64,000 bases of DNA from assembly GCF_016767175.1 (NCBI RefSeq), contig NZ_CP068564.1, positions 1,364,001-1,428,000 on the forward strand. The letters run 5' to 3'. Source of the DNA: Keratinibaculum paraultunense. Lineage in GTDB: Bacteria > Bacillota > Clostridia > Tissierellales > Tepidimicrobiaceae. Under the pieces are notes generated by a model. It did no database searches and had not been told where the DNA came from. It saw only the letters and a list, made by a program, of their open reading frames with translations. Both the position numbers and the translations under genes were made by a program. Positions 46,274 through 54,756 of this stretch are shown piece after piece (position 1 is the first letter of the stretch; each line of letters starts with the position of its first letter).

Positions 46274-46891
46274 CTAATCTTCTAATGCATCTGGATATAT
46301 TACAGAGTCAATTTCTTCTCCAGTATCTACATCTTCTATTATTATTTTAGTATAAAACTCATCTCCTGAATATGCTTGATACATACCTACTGTAATTCCA
46401 ACCGCAAAAGGAGTTAAATCAAAAGCATCTTCATAAGCATCTCTATCTACAATTATTTTTACTTCTCTAAAATCTTTAGTATATTTTATTCCTTTAATAT
46501 AAGGTGTGTCTTCTGATTCTATTAACTCTGATAAAGATGCTTCTACTTCATCTTTCATTTCATTAATTATTTCTCCATGCTTTTTCTTTGTCATAGTTAG
46601 TGTTATTGATCCATCTTCGTTTATTTTTACTGCCTTAACTCCTTCATTTTCTGCAATATATTCTTCTTCGTTAAAATCACTAAGATCTCCAACAAGAGTT
46701 GCTGGTAGCGTTATATCTACAGTTAATAAAGATTTATCTACTGTTATTCCTTCAGACTCTTCATCATCTATTGATTCAATACTTTCATCCTCTTGGTTAG
46801 GTTTATCAGCTTCTTCTTTATTGCCACAAGCCACTAATGTTAAATTCATAACTAAAACCAAAATTAAAAATAATAAAACTTTCTTTTTCAT
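46274..46891 (-). CDS. Lipoprotein of unknown function
   Basis: This 205-residue exported protein has a type II signal peptide ending LTLVAC (Cys22), followed by an acidic linker (EEADKPNQEDESIESIDD) and a folded domain with ITLTMTKKKHGEIINEMKDE and KGIKYTKDFREVKIIVDRDA. I recognise no catalytic motif. It follows the two-domain lipoprotein gene at 46910 by 18 bases, so both are expressed from the operator-type promoter at 47929-47965. A surface or membrane-sensing partner in the XRE/ImmA regulon is possible, but there is no direct evidence. Confidence 0.65.
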   Translation of the reverse strand: MKKKVLLFLILVLVMNLTLVACGNKEEADKPNQEDESIESIDDEESEGITVDKSLLTVDITLPATLVGDLSDFNEEEYIAENEGVKAVKINEDGSITLTMTKKKHGEIINEMKDEVEASLSELIESEDTPYIKGIKYTKDFREVKIIVDRDAYEDAFDLTPFAVGITVGMYQAYSGDEFYTKIIIEDVDTGEEIDSVIYPDALED

Positions 46892-46909
46892 CTTTTGCTC
46901 CTTTCTTTT

Positions 46910-47914
46910 TTAATTCCCTCTAATCCCTCTAATTATTATTTTGAAATCTGATACATTTGAAAACATATTATCTGTATAACATAATATTAAAGTATCGCTT
47001 TCTGTATGAGTTCCAAATACCATCTCTGCACTACATTTTGCACCTTTTAATGTAGGTTGAGGAAAATAGGTTGTATCTGCTGGATAAGTGTATGCCATAT
47101 TCCCATTTTCATCTATTACTCTAAAATCCATATCTGATATATATAATTCATCTTCTTTACTAATATTTGAATAAGTATATTTTATCCTAAAAACGTTTTT
47201 GGGTTGTTTTCGCGAAAATTGGTTTCTCTCTTCTATTAACTCTACACTATCAATACTCAATGTGTAATCTCCATCTTCTGTTTTTACTTCTATGACATCT
47301 CCTAATTCAAACATGTTTTCATACTCTGGTAATTCTCCTTGTAATCTAGATTCAATGTCTACAGAATCACCTACAGCTACTTTAAATTCTACAGCAGTTT
47401 TTGAGTCAAACATATTATCATAATACATTATTTGAATTTCATCACTTTTTTCTACAGTACCTATTACCATAGAAGAAAAGTTTTTAGCTCCCAATGGTGT
47501 AGGCTGGGGATTATAATTCCCTTCTACTGGATATGTAGTACACATATTGCCGCCACTATCTACAAATTTAAAATCCATATCTGATATATAAATATCTTCA
47601 TTTTCTTCTCCTATATTTTCATATAAATAATCAATTATTAAAACTTGAGCAACTTCTTTTTCTGAATACTGATTCCTTTCATCTGTTTCCTGAACTGCTA
47701 AAATTTCCAAAGCATATTTATCATCTATTACCACTCTTTCGCCTACACCATATACCTTTTGAGTAGTTTCATCTTGTTTTGTTTCCTCTTTCTTTTCTGT
47801 ATTTTCAACTTTATTAATATCCTTTTTCTCTACAGAAGTTACATTTGTTTCACCACACCCAGTTAAGAGACTTAAAATTATGACTACTGATAGAATTATT
47901 GATATTTTTTTCAT
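46910..47914 (-). CDS. Lipoprotein with two tandem DUF4352-like domains
   Basis: This 334-residue lipoprotein has a signal peptide ending LLTGC (Cys20) and a charged linker rich in K and E to about residue 55. Two homologous beta-sandwich domains follow. Each has the series ERNQ(Y/F)S, D(E/I)YISDMDF, a TYP motif, PQPT, GAK and a final (Y)DNMF. The arrangement resembles DUF4352/DUF5067 immunoglobulin-like domains of Firmicute lipoproteins, whose ligands are unknown. It is the first gene after the operator-overlapped promoter at 47929-47965, so it should respond to the XRE regulator. The internal repeat indicates domain duplication. Confidence 0.7.
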   Translation of the reverse strand: MKKISIILSVVIILSLLTGCGETNVTSVEKKDINKVENTEKKEETKQDETTQKVYGVGERVVIDDKYALEILAVQETDERNQYSEKEVAQVLIIDYLYENIGEENEDIYISDMDFKFVDSGGNMCTTYPVEGNYNPQPTPLGAKNFSSMVIGTVEKSDEIQIMYYDNMFDSKTAVEFKVAVGDSVDIESRLQGELPEYENMFELGDVIEVKTEDGDYTLSIDSVELIEERNQFSRKQPKNVFRIKYTYSNISKEDELYISDMDFRVIDENGNMAYTYPADTTYFPQPTLKGAKCSAEMVFGTHTESDTLILCYTDNMFSNVSDFKIIIRGIRGN

Positions 47915-47928
47915 TTTTTCACCTCCTG

Positions 47929-47965
47929 GTAATAATATATTACAATTTTAATTATAATTTGTCAA
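47929..47965 (-). promoter_or_regulatory. Operator-overlapped promoter of the lipoprotein pair
   Basis: Minus-strand TTGACA (47965-47960), 17 bases, TAATAT (47942-47937), palindrome GTAATATATTATTAC (47929-47943). AGGAGGTG for the lipoprotein gene follows at once. Confidence 0.75.
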
Positions 47966-48014
47966 TGGAATGTGTGTTTTGTAATTTTAAATTACATTGT
48001 TTGTAATCATAAAA

Positions 48015-48048
48015 ATAAAAGCCTAAGAGTTGAAATCTTAGGCTTTTA
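48015..48048 (-). terminator. Rho-independent terminator after the ImmA/IrrE gene
   Basis: Stem AAAGCCTAAGA / TCTTAGGCTTT with a T-rich tail (TTTTATTTTTATG) on the minus strand, 14 bases past the stop codon at 48062. Confidence 0.85.
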
Positions 48049-48061
48049 CTACCACATTTTA

Positions 48062-48826
48062 TTAATATCCTAATTTTTCAGGAGTTAATCCAATAAACAT
48101 TAAAATTTCTTCCATCTCATTATAAGATATTTTCCCATTTTCATAATTAGCTTTTACATATATTAAATATTCCCTTGGGATATAATTTTCATTTGATGGA
48201 ATTATTAAATCTATATTAAATCCTTCTTCCATAGTTATAGATTGAAGTTCATCTTTTCGTTCCAAAGTAGAAATATCCAATAATTGAAAATATCTTTTTT
48301 GGGAACATAAATTAAGCTGAACTAATCTTTTAAGCATGGCTTTGTAACTCACTTTAAAGTAATTATGCATCCTTATTACATGTCTAGGCTCAACATTATC
48401 TTTATCCACATTTACAGTTTTTAAAAAAATCTCCTTTACATAGTCTTCAGGCATTAAAAATTCAGCAGCAAATACATCTGCTTTCATCTCTTCTTCTTCA
48501 TATTTATTTTCGTCTATAAATACTTTTTCTTTTTTTAATATATCTTTATTATACATTATGTGATATAGTTCATGAGCTCCTGTATAACGTTCATGACCTA
48601 AGCTAAAACTACTATTTAGATATACTACGAAACGATCCTCATAATAGGTAATAAATCCAGAAAGCCCTTCTACATCTAAGGGTTTTCTAATTAGAAATGC
48701 TATTTCTGAAAGAATGTCAAATATATCTGATAACCCTTTTTTAGCAAATTTGATTCTAGTTTCTTCTGCTAATTCCTTGATTTTTAATCTAAATAATTCA
48801 TCGGGAATATTTATATTTTTTTTCAT
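48062..48826 (-). CDS. ImmA/IrrE family metallo-endopeptidase
   Basis: This 254-residue zinc peptidase has the HExxH motif at His85-Glu86-xx-His89 (GAHELYHIMYN) and a downstream EEEMKADVFAAEFLMP helix that supplies the third metal ligand. In ICEBs1 (ImmA/ImmR) and Deinococcus (IrrE/DdrO) such proteases cleave a partner XRE repressor upon stress. The XRE gene at 48950-49303 is immediately upstream in the same direction, so the pair probably works that way. A 73-base relic of mcrC lies between them. An inactive fragment of a second immA is at 8416-8496. The gene has its own terminator. Confidence 0.9.
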   Translation of the reverse strand: MKKNINIPDELFRLKIKELAEETRIKFAKKGLSDIFDILSEIAFLIRKPLDVEGLSGFITYYEDRFVVYLNSSFSLGHERYTGAHELYHIMYNKDILKKEKVFIDENKYEEEEMKADVFAAEFLMPEDYVKEIFLKTVNVDKDNVEPRHVIRMHNYFKVSYKAMLKRLVQLNLCSQKRYFQLLDISTLERKDELQSITMEEGFNIDLIIPSNENYIPREYLIYVKANYENGKISYNEMEEILMFIGLTPEKLGY

Positions 48827-48872
48827 AAAATTTATCCTTCCTTCCCTATAAAACGATGCTATTTTTTTGTAT

Positions 48873-48945
48873 CATATACAATATTATAGACTATGGTTAA
48901 GAATCTTCTTTTTATCCTGTCAAAGCCTTCTCCTAAATTTATCAA
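48873..48945 (-). pseudogene. Relic of the mcrC 3' end
   Basis: The minus strand encodes NLGEGFDRIKRRFLTIVYNI, matching the last part of McrC at 8543-9589 (NLGEDFDKIKSRLLSIGYIL), with clear nucleotide similarity to about 8557-8632. It lies between the XRE and ImmA genes, showing that mcrBC was deleted from this cassette. Confidence 0.8.
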
Positions 48946-48949
48946 TATA

Positions 48950-49303
48950 TTAATATTTCTCTTTCTTATATATCTTTTCTTGTTCTATAAATATTTTCAC
49001 CATTTCCTGAAGTTGTGAAATTTCTTTTAATGTATTTTGAGAATAGTTTTTTCTCCTAAAGAAGGTTACCAAATCCTCTGATTCTTCTTCATCAAAAAAA
49101 TCATCCATATCTACACCAAATACATCACTTATAGCTTTTAATTCTATAGCAGAAATAGATCTACTGTTGTTTTCAATTTTGCTTAATGTTTCTCTACTCA
49201 TATTTATACCAAGTTGAGCAAGCTCTTCTACTACTTTTGATTGGCTTAAGCCTCTCTCTTCTCTAAATGCTTTTATCTTTTTACCAATCTCATATTTAGG
49301 CAT
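48950..49303 (-). CDS. XRE-family transcriptional regulator
   Basis: This 117-residue protein has a helix-turn-helix at residues 5-65: IGKKIKAFREERGLSQSKVV, then LSKIENNSRSISAIELKAIS. An acidic hinge (DDFFDEEESED) and a helical C-terminus likely used for dimerisation follow. The hinge could be the ImmA/IrrE cleavage region, by analogy with DdrO and ImmR. Its own promoter (49318-49354) carries the palindrome GTAATA-N3-TATTAC over the -10, which suggests autorepression. Four more such promoters lie in this window. A deleted copy remains at 11678-11782. It is the best candidate for a regulator joining McrBC, Cas9 and envelope genes. Confidence 0.9.
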   Translation of the reverse strand: MPKYEIGKKIKAFREERGLSQSKVVEELAQLGINMSRETLSKIENNSRSISAIELKAISDVFGVDMDDFFDEEESEDLVTFFRRKNYSQNTLKEISQLQEMVKIFIEQEKIYKKEKY

Positions 49304-49317
49304 AAAAAAACCTCCTT

Positions 49318-49354
49318 GTAATATAATATTACAAAAGAGGTTTTAGTTTGTCAA
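49318..49354 (-). promoter_or_regulatory. Autoregulatory operator-promoter of the XRE gene
   Basis: Minus-strand TTGACA (49354-49349), 17 bases, TAATAT (49331-49326), palindrome GTAATATTATATTAC (49318-49332), then AAGGAGG for the XRE gene. It closely resembles 11795-11831, including the flanking CCTC...GAGG arms. Confidence 0.8.
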
Positions 49355-49388
49355 TATAACTTATTTTATAGTCAATTCTTGTTACCTA

Positions 49389-50138
49389 TTAAAAATAAAT
49401 TTCTACTTTATAATTCTTTTTGAGTTCTTCTGCTTTATCTAAGTATAGTTGTTGTTGCTTCATCAATATTAATTGTTGATTAATCTGTCCTTTTACTTCA
49501 TCTAATGGGCTAATGCTTGGTTCTTTTTTATAATCTAATTTGATTAAGTGATATCCAAATTGAGTTTTTACAGGTTTACTTATTTCCCCTTCCTCCATGG
49601 AAAAAGCTACTTCTTCAAACTCTGGTACCATTTTACCTCTACTAAATTTACCTAAATCTCCACCATTGGCTTTTGATGGACAATTGGAATATTTGCTAGC
49701 TGCATCTTCAAAGGATGTACCGTTATCTATCTCATCAAGTACTTCATTAGCTTTCTCTTCATCATCTACTAATATATGACTAGCTCTAGCCATTTCTGGC
49801 CTTTGGAAAAAATGCTTATTTTCATTATAGAACTTTTCAATTTCTTCTTCTGATACAGTTATTCCTTCAAATAATTTATTAATTGCGTATTGTTTTAAAA
49901 CACCTATTTTGATTTTTTCCAATTCCTCTTTAAAAGCTTCTTCTTCATCTAAATTTTTTTCAATAGCATCTAAATATAGAAGTTCTTGATTTACTAGCTC
50001 ATTAGCTATTTGATTTATACCTTCTGGTGAGCTAAATTGAGCTGCAACTTGTGGATCTAATTGATTTAAAAATCCATATACATCTTGACTAGTTATATCT
50101 TTTCCGTTAACCGTTGCTAATACTTTGTTTTCACTCAT
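49389..50138 (-). CDS. Parvulin-type peptidyl-prolyl isomerase (cytoplasmic, PrsA/SurA-like)
   Basis: This 249-residue protein has an N-terminal SurA-like helical arm (VNGKDITSQDVYGFLNQLDP) and a rotamase domain at about residues 115-205, with ARASHILVDDEEKANEVL, GGDLGKFSRGKMVPEFEEVA and FGYHLIKL. No signal peptide or lipobox is present, so unlike PrsA it probably acts in the cytoplasm. It stands downstream of the ATP-grasp gene with a 62-base gap and may share its transcript. Substrates unknown. Confidence 0.85.
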   Translation of the reverse strand: MSENKVLATVNGKDITSQDVYGFLNQLDPQVAAQFSSPEGINQIANELVNQELLYLDAIEKNLDEEEAFKEELEKIKIGVLKQYAINKLFEGITVSEEEIEKFYNENKHFFQRPEMARASHILVDDEEKANEVLDEIDNGTSFEDAASKYSNCPSKANGGDLGKFSRGKMVPEFEEVAFSMEEGEISKPVKTQFGYHLIKLDYKKEPSISPLDEVKGQINQQLILMKQQQLYLDKAEELKKNYKVEIYF

Positions 50139-50200
50139 TTTTTAAATTCTCCTTCTTAGTTTATTTATAATTACCTCAACTCATTGAACGTATCATATTG

Positions 50201-51193
50201 CTAGTTTGATGTCAAGCAATTATATCTTTCAATGGCACTCTCTAAAATTGTAGATAGGAATTCTGGGGCATCCATGCCAGCTGCTTTTGCTGAATATCCC
50301 ATATATCCATGATGTACTTCAATTTTTCCCTCTTCACTCTTCCTTGACTCCATAGTCAAACCAGCGTAAGTATTAATTTCTAAAAAATAAGGTACATTAT
50401 CTTTTCCTACAATCATGTCAATTCTAGCATAATCCTTAGCATTTAATATCTTATATATTTTTAGTGCTATGTCCTTTATATTATTTTCTACTTCTTTTGG
50501 AAATTCGGCTGGGCATTTAATTATTTCGTTATCATACATTTTATGCTGAAAAGTATTGGTTTTAGCAGAATTATATTGGATTTCTACAATTGGAAGTACT
50601 TTTGGATTATGATATCCTATGATTCCTACAGTAATTTCTCTACCTTCTATAAACTCTTCAATTAATGCTGCTTGCCCTAACTTTTTAGTAATCTTATCAA
50701 CTACCTTAGGCAACTGTTCATACTTATAAATAATATTTTCTTCATCAATACCGGCACTTCCTCTTCCTTCTATCGGTTTAACAAATAAGGGATATTCTAA
50801 ATCTATTTCAGGTATTTTATCCGAACTTTTAGCTACTGTAAATTTAGGTGTTGGTAATTCATTGTATGCTACTAATTCTTTTCTAGTAGCTTTATTTAAA
50901 GAAACCAAATCTAATCCAGAACCCACATAAGGTATTTCAAATGTTTCTAAAAAAGCAACTTCCCTTAAACTTGATGCATTAAATATTATATCCACATTGT
51001 TTTTTTTAATATCTTCATATGTTTCTATTGGATCCTTCTTCCATTCAATCATAGCCACATCGTAGCCTGCTTCTTTTAAAGCACAAAAATGATGATACGC
51101 TTCTTCATAAGCATCATCGTAAACTTCATCTGGTGTAAATTTCATCTGTTGTTCTACATTTCTAAATTTTCTCCATAGTATACCGACTTTCAT
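50201..51193 (-). CDS. D-Ala-D-Ala-ligase-like ATP-grasp ligase
   Basis: This 330-residue ATP-grasp enzyme joins a carboxylate to an amine through an acyl phosphate. The ATP-grasp core is clear: YPLFVKPIEGRGSAGI for the nucleotide lysine and glycine loop, LIEEFIEGREITVGI, and the metal site DYARIDMIVG with YFLEINTYAGLT. The N-terminal domain (VGILWRKFRNVEQQ) differs from housekeeping Ddl. It lies in one operon with an opine-dehydrogenase-like and a B12-binding gene, so cell-wall synthesis is less likely than ligation of a special amino acid or opine. The true substrates are unknown. Confidence 0.75.
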   Translation of the reverse strand: MKVGILWRKFRNVEQQMKFTPDEVYDDAYEEAYHHFCALKEAGYDVAMIEWKKDPIETYEDIKKNNVDIIFNASSLREVAFLETFEIPYVGSGLDLVSLNKATRKELVAYNELPTPKFTVAKSSDKIPEIDLEYPLFVKPIEGRGSAGIDEENIIYKYEQLPKVVDKITKKLGQAALIEEFIEGREITVGIIGYHNPKVLPIVEIQYNSAKTNTFQHKMYDNEIIKCPAEFPKEVENNIKDIALKIYKILNAKDYARIDMIVGKDNVPYFLEINTYAGLTMESRKSEEGKIEVHHGYMGYSAKAAGMDAPEFLSTILESAIERYNCLTSN

Positions 51194-51316
51194 ATAAAAA
51201 CCTCCTCTGTCATTCCCATAATGTCAATTATATAATTTATTATCACATTTAACCTGAATTATATTTAAAAATAAAATCGCTCTATATTAACATTATATCA
51301 AAGTTTAACATATCCT

Positions 51317-52588
51317 TCAAATAGGAGCATGTTTAAATAATCCTCCTGTTAAATATTTAACTAAAAATTCTGTTTCAAATTTTTCAAGATTTCTTCCTTT
51401 TGCTCTAGAGTCAACATTAAATTTTTCATCATAAAGATCTATGATATAAGTTATTTCATCATGATTAATATTAAACCTTTTTGCCAAAGCTTCTAATGGA
51501 ACAAGTCCTGTTGGAATGTCTTCTTCAACATATCTTTTTTGAGGCACCGACATTTTTTGATACGTTGGAGTTCGTCTAATAGCAGAACATATAGATTCTC
51601 CTTCTATTCTTCTAACATCATAAGTTATATCTAACCAATGTTGTGCTGAAAAAACAGCAGTACTAATTTCTTTTAAATAATCTTGTTTTAAAGTCTTTAA
51701 ATTTGCTATATTATCTATATTTTCTTCTAATTGAGCTTTTCTAATCTTATTCATTATTTCTTTCCATCTTTCTTCACGTGGAGAAAATGAACATCCAAAA
51801 ACTGATAAATTCAAGTAGTATGCAATATTAAGTCTAGTTTGATCTATTGCTTCTATACACTTTCCTACATCACTCTTTTCAGCTATTCCTTGCATATAAA
51901 AGGAATAAGCCTTCCCTTTTCTTTCGTATTCTTTTATTTCTTCATAATTTAATACATAAGGTGCTACATGGAATACTGCACCTATATTGCCTAATGATGT
52001 ACTAGCAGGAATTTGGTTATATAAAACTTGTGGGAAAATTTGTTTAATTAAATCAATATCTTCATCTTTAAACTCCCCTTCTAGAGAAGCTACCAAATTC
52101 TTTTTTCTTCTTTTAATAAGTACGCTACCTGGTGATAAAGATTTAGATGAATAAGGTAATGTCGAAAAACAAACAACAGGATAATCCATCCCTAAAATAC
52201 TCCAAATATATGGAGGAGTCAATGTTCTACTACAACCTAATACTAATGGAATTCTTTTTTCTACCATTCCTGCTTCTTTAAGTTTTGTAACTGTTTCCTC
52301 AACATAGTGTGAAGGATGAGAAATAACAATAATATCTGAATAATCAATTAATTTTTCTAAATCATTTCCTACTTTGCTATTTTTAAGTTCAATAAATTGG
52401 GATTTTTCTCCTATAATATCATCTGGTCTTTCTAGCATAATCCCATTATTCTTATTTACTTCATTTATAAATTCCAATCCTCGCTGTGAAGATCTAGCAT
52501 ATCCATAGACATTGTACCCCTTTAAAAGAAAATCTGCTAAAAATGCTTTTCCACTTTGTGTACTTGCTCCATATATACCTATCTTCAT
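51317..52588 (-). CDS. Opine-dehydrogenase-like NAD(P)-binding enzyme
   Basis: This protein has about 423 residues. Residues 1-160 form a Rossmann domain starting KIGIYGASTQSGKAFLADFL, with the dinucleotide-binding GxxxxxG and a later IVISHPSHYVEETVTKLKEA helix. The remainder is the helical octopine/nopaline dehydrogenase domain with ASTSLGNIGAVFHVAPYVLN, where the catalytic histidine is expected. Such enzymes reductively couple an amino acid to a keto acid, and in metallophore pathways an aminobutyryl chain to pyruvate or ketoglutarate. The frame opens at GTG 52600, but the ATG at 52588 begins the Rossmann fold and is preferred. Its operon partners are the B12-binding and ATP-grasp genes. 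Confidence 0.7.
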   Translation of the reverse strand: MKIGIYGASTQSGKAFLADFLLKGYNVYGYARSSQRGLEFINEVNKNNGIMLERPDDIIGEKSQFIELKNSKVGNDLEKLIDYSDIIVISHPSHYVEETVTKLKEAGMVEKRIPLVLGCSRTLTPPYIWSILGMDYPVVCFSTLPYSSKSLSPGSVLIKRRKKNLVASLEGEFKDEDIDLIKQIFPQVLYNQIPASTSLGNIGAVFHVAPYVLNYEEIKEYERKGKAYSFYMQGIAEKSDVGKCIEAIDQTRLNIAYYLNLSVFGCSFSPREERWKEIMNKIRKAQLEENIDNIANLKTLKQDYLKEISTAVFSAQHWLDITYDVRRIEGESICSAIRRTPTYQKMSVPQKRYVEEDIPTGLVPLEALAKRFNINHDEITYIIDLYDEKFNVDSRAKGRNLEKFETEFLVKYLTGGLFKHAPI

Positions 52589-52666
52589 ATTCAAACTCAC
52601 TTCCTTTCTTTTTCGCTATGCCAATATTTTGAAACACTTTGTTTCTCTCTAATAATTAATTACTTC

Positions 52667-54520
52667 CTAATTTAATTTATTAAATCTTTTAAGCTGATTT
52701 AACCTTTCTTCCTCTGACAACACTTTATAAGTCTCAAAATTTATAGCATCTATAAAACCATATTTAGTTGGCTTTGTAAGCAAATACTCTTGCCTATAGG
52801 AAGGATGCATAATTCCCGGTGCTGCCATATATCCTGTCTTTATAGCCTTTTTTAATGTGTCATTGTTTGCTAAATATGGTGCTAATTCTGATAAATGACC
52901 TCCAGTATATAGAAGATTAAGTTTCGCTATTTCTTCCAATAAAAATGATGCTTCTTTGATAAGATATTCTTTCCTTTCTAATACAATAGGATCGTTCATA
53001 TATTTAATTAAATCTGGTTTGTTTTCTTCAAATAATCTTATTGCTCTACGAACTATTTGAGAACTTTTAATTATATCCTCTGGTGTTGCTGCATGGTCGG
53101 CTTCACAATAACTTACAAGGTGTATAATTTGCGGATCTATAATCATCTGTAAAAGTGTAGATCTTGCTAATTGATATCGGGCTTTTTCCATATCTGGACT
53201 TAAATATTCAATTCCTGTACGAGTTTGTTTCCACATTCTTGATGAAGGATTATATTGTGCTATTATGTTTGAAATTTCAATAGCAGCAGACATCTTTGCA
53301 AGATCTGCTAGATCACCTGTTTCTACAGGCTTATTAAACTGGAACTGATATATTCTATTCTTTACTCCAGAAGTCACCATAACTGCAGTTATCAATGCAT
53401 AATCCGTTACTATTAGTGTGTCGTGTGCATATCTAGATGCCCACTGATTAGGATCATTCATCTCAACTGGTATACCTAATTTTGCAAGCTTTTTAACTGC
53501 TAAAATATGTTCATCTATAGATTCACTTACTGATAATGGTCCTCTTCCATCTAACTCATTAAACCAAAATAACGGAATAGCTTGATGGGCACCAATTAAC
53601 ATTCCTGCTTCAATGCATATATCAATAAAATTTAATATATCATATACATGAGCATAAGGTTTCATAGATGGATAATTACCTCGTCTAGTTGCTTTAAAAA
53701 GCATAACTAAGTCATCATAATCCTTATAAGGTACTCCACCATCATTTTTCCTATTTTCAAATTCTTCTGGTCTGCCAAAATACCTTTGGGATAAATCAGA
53801 GGATCCTAAAGAAATTTCATCTACAACTTTTGCATCTGCTATAATTTTTATCCCTTCTACGGTAGGGTATATTGAATCAGAAGGAATCCCAAAATGTGTA
53901 CGTATTAAAGGTCTTCCTGCTTCTTCATATCTATATGTTAAAGAAACTTTTGCTTTCTCAGAAGGTACATTAAGAGGTGGCTCAAGGCGATATTTTTCTC
54001 CTGCAATTACTTCTTCTGCAAGTTGATCTAATTCTTTAACTCTATAAGGAAACATTTCTTCTTTAAGTTGTGCTAAGGCTTTTTCTCTTCTACTACTATA
54101 AACTTCAAAATAATCAAGAACTGATATTGCTTTCGCTAAAGGATCTGTTTCAGGAGGAATTAAAAATACTTCACAAGGTAATGTATTCTTCTTTTTCTCT
54201 AGTATTTCAATGGTTTTAGGAAGTCCTGCTAAAGCAATTTTTCTTCTATCGCCATTTTCTTTAGTTAAAAGTCCAAGTTCTTCTAATTTATGCAGTATAT
54301 AAGTAAACTCTTTCACTCCAATTTCAGGAGTCAATCTATAACTAATACCAATAAAATCAGGTTCATGATATTTTATAGCTTCTGCTATTTCATCTATTGT
54401 TTTACCCGGTGCTAAAACATGACAATTAATGTTTGCTAATCTTCCAATATGAGCAGATTTAAAAAGTCCTTCTGTATGTGGATCATTACCTACAGTAAAA
54501 GCTAAATAAGTTTTCTTCAT
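52667..54520 (-). CDS. Cobalamin-binding enzyme, mutase-like, first gene of a riboswitched operon
   Basis: This protein has about 617 residues. The N-terminus carries the B12-binding signature Asp13-x-His15-x-x-Gly18 (NDPHTEG), followed by a Rossmann-like domain to about residue 120 (PDFIGISYRLTPEI, KIALAGLPKTIE). Residues about 170-450 look like a TIM barrel with distant resemblance to the large subunits of methylaspartate or amino mutases (GVPYKDYDDLVMLFK, VPVEMND-like PNQWASRYAHDT). A helical C-terminus follows. A longer frame to 54556 lacks a good site, whereas AAAGGGG lies 10 bases before the ATG at 54520. Transcription is governed by the c-di-AMP riboswitch upstream. It probably catalyses a B12-dependent rearrangement. 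Exact chemistry unknown. Confidence 0.65.
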   Translation of the reverse strand: MKKTYLAFTVGNDPHTEGLFKSAHIGRLANINCHVLAPGKTIDEIAEAIKYHEPDFIGISYRLTPEIGVKEFTYILHKLEELGLLTKENGDRRKIALAGLPKTIEILEKKKNTLPCEVFLIPPETDPLAKAISVLDYFEVYSSRREKALAQLKEEMFPYRVKELDQLAEEVIAGEKYRLEPPLNVPSEKAKVSLTYRYEEAGRPLIRTHFGIPSDSIYPTVEGIKIIADAKVVDEISLGSSDLSQRYFGRPEEFENRKNDGGVPYKDYDDLVMLFKATRRGNYPSMKPYAHVYDILNFIDICIEAGMLIGAHQAIPLFWFNELDGRGPLSVSESIDEHILAVKKLAKLGIPVEMNDPNQWASRYAHDTLIVTDYALITAVMVTSGVKNRIYQFQFNKPVETGDLADLAKMSAAIEISNIIAQYNPSSRMWKQTRTGIEYLSPDMEKARYQLARSTLLQMIIDPQIIHLVSYCEADHAATPEDIIKSSQIVRRAIRLFEENKPDLIKYMNDPIVLERKEYLIKEASFLLEEIAKLNLLYTGGHLSELAPYLANNDTLKKAIKTGYMAAPGIMHPSYRQEYLLTKPTKYGFIDAINFETYKVLSEEERLNQLKRFNKLN

Positions 54521-54566
54521 TATGGATATACCCCTTTCATATTCAATATTTTTCATTCAAAAACAT

Positions 54567-54620
54567 AAAAAAGACTATGGGGTTTATTTCTACTTTTCCA
54601 TAGTTCTAAACCATAGTCTT
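54567..54620 (-). terminator. Riboswitch expression-platform terminator
   Basis: On the minus strand AAGACTATGG and CCATAGTCTT form the stem, with a long loop that has its own partial pairing, followed by TTTTTTA. It lies between the c-di-AMP aptamer and the B12-binding gene, so ligand binding should decide read-through. Confidence 0.85.
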
Positions 54621-54645
54621 AAAACACAGAAATATTAACCCCTTT

Positions 54646-54756
54646 ACGCTTACGAAGTTAGCTGTCGGGTTCGGGCAAAGGTTAGCCCTCAATTAATAAG
54701 GATTCACCCCAAATAAGTGGGTCCTCCGCTTCTTATAATAATAAGAATTCAGCGTT
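54646..54756 (-). ncRNA. c-di-AMP riboswitch (ydaO/yuaA class)
   Basis: The minus strand shows the class signature in order: P1 arm AACGCT, GCGGAGGACCCA, GGGGTGAATCC, GGGCTAACC, TTTGCCCGAACCCGACAGC, and TAACTTCGTAAGCGT closing P1. Known members usually turn genes off when c-di-AMP is high and control osmolyte transport, potassium and wall genes. Here it precedes the B12-binding / opine-dehydrogenase-like / ATP-grasp operon. Confidence 0.93.

Noticed and set aside
50201-51193. Housekeeping D-alanine-D-alanine ligase
   Set aside because: The N-terminal domain and the operon with B12-binding and opine-dehydrogenase-like genes argue for a specialised ligase.
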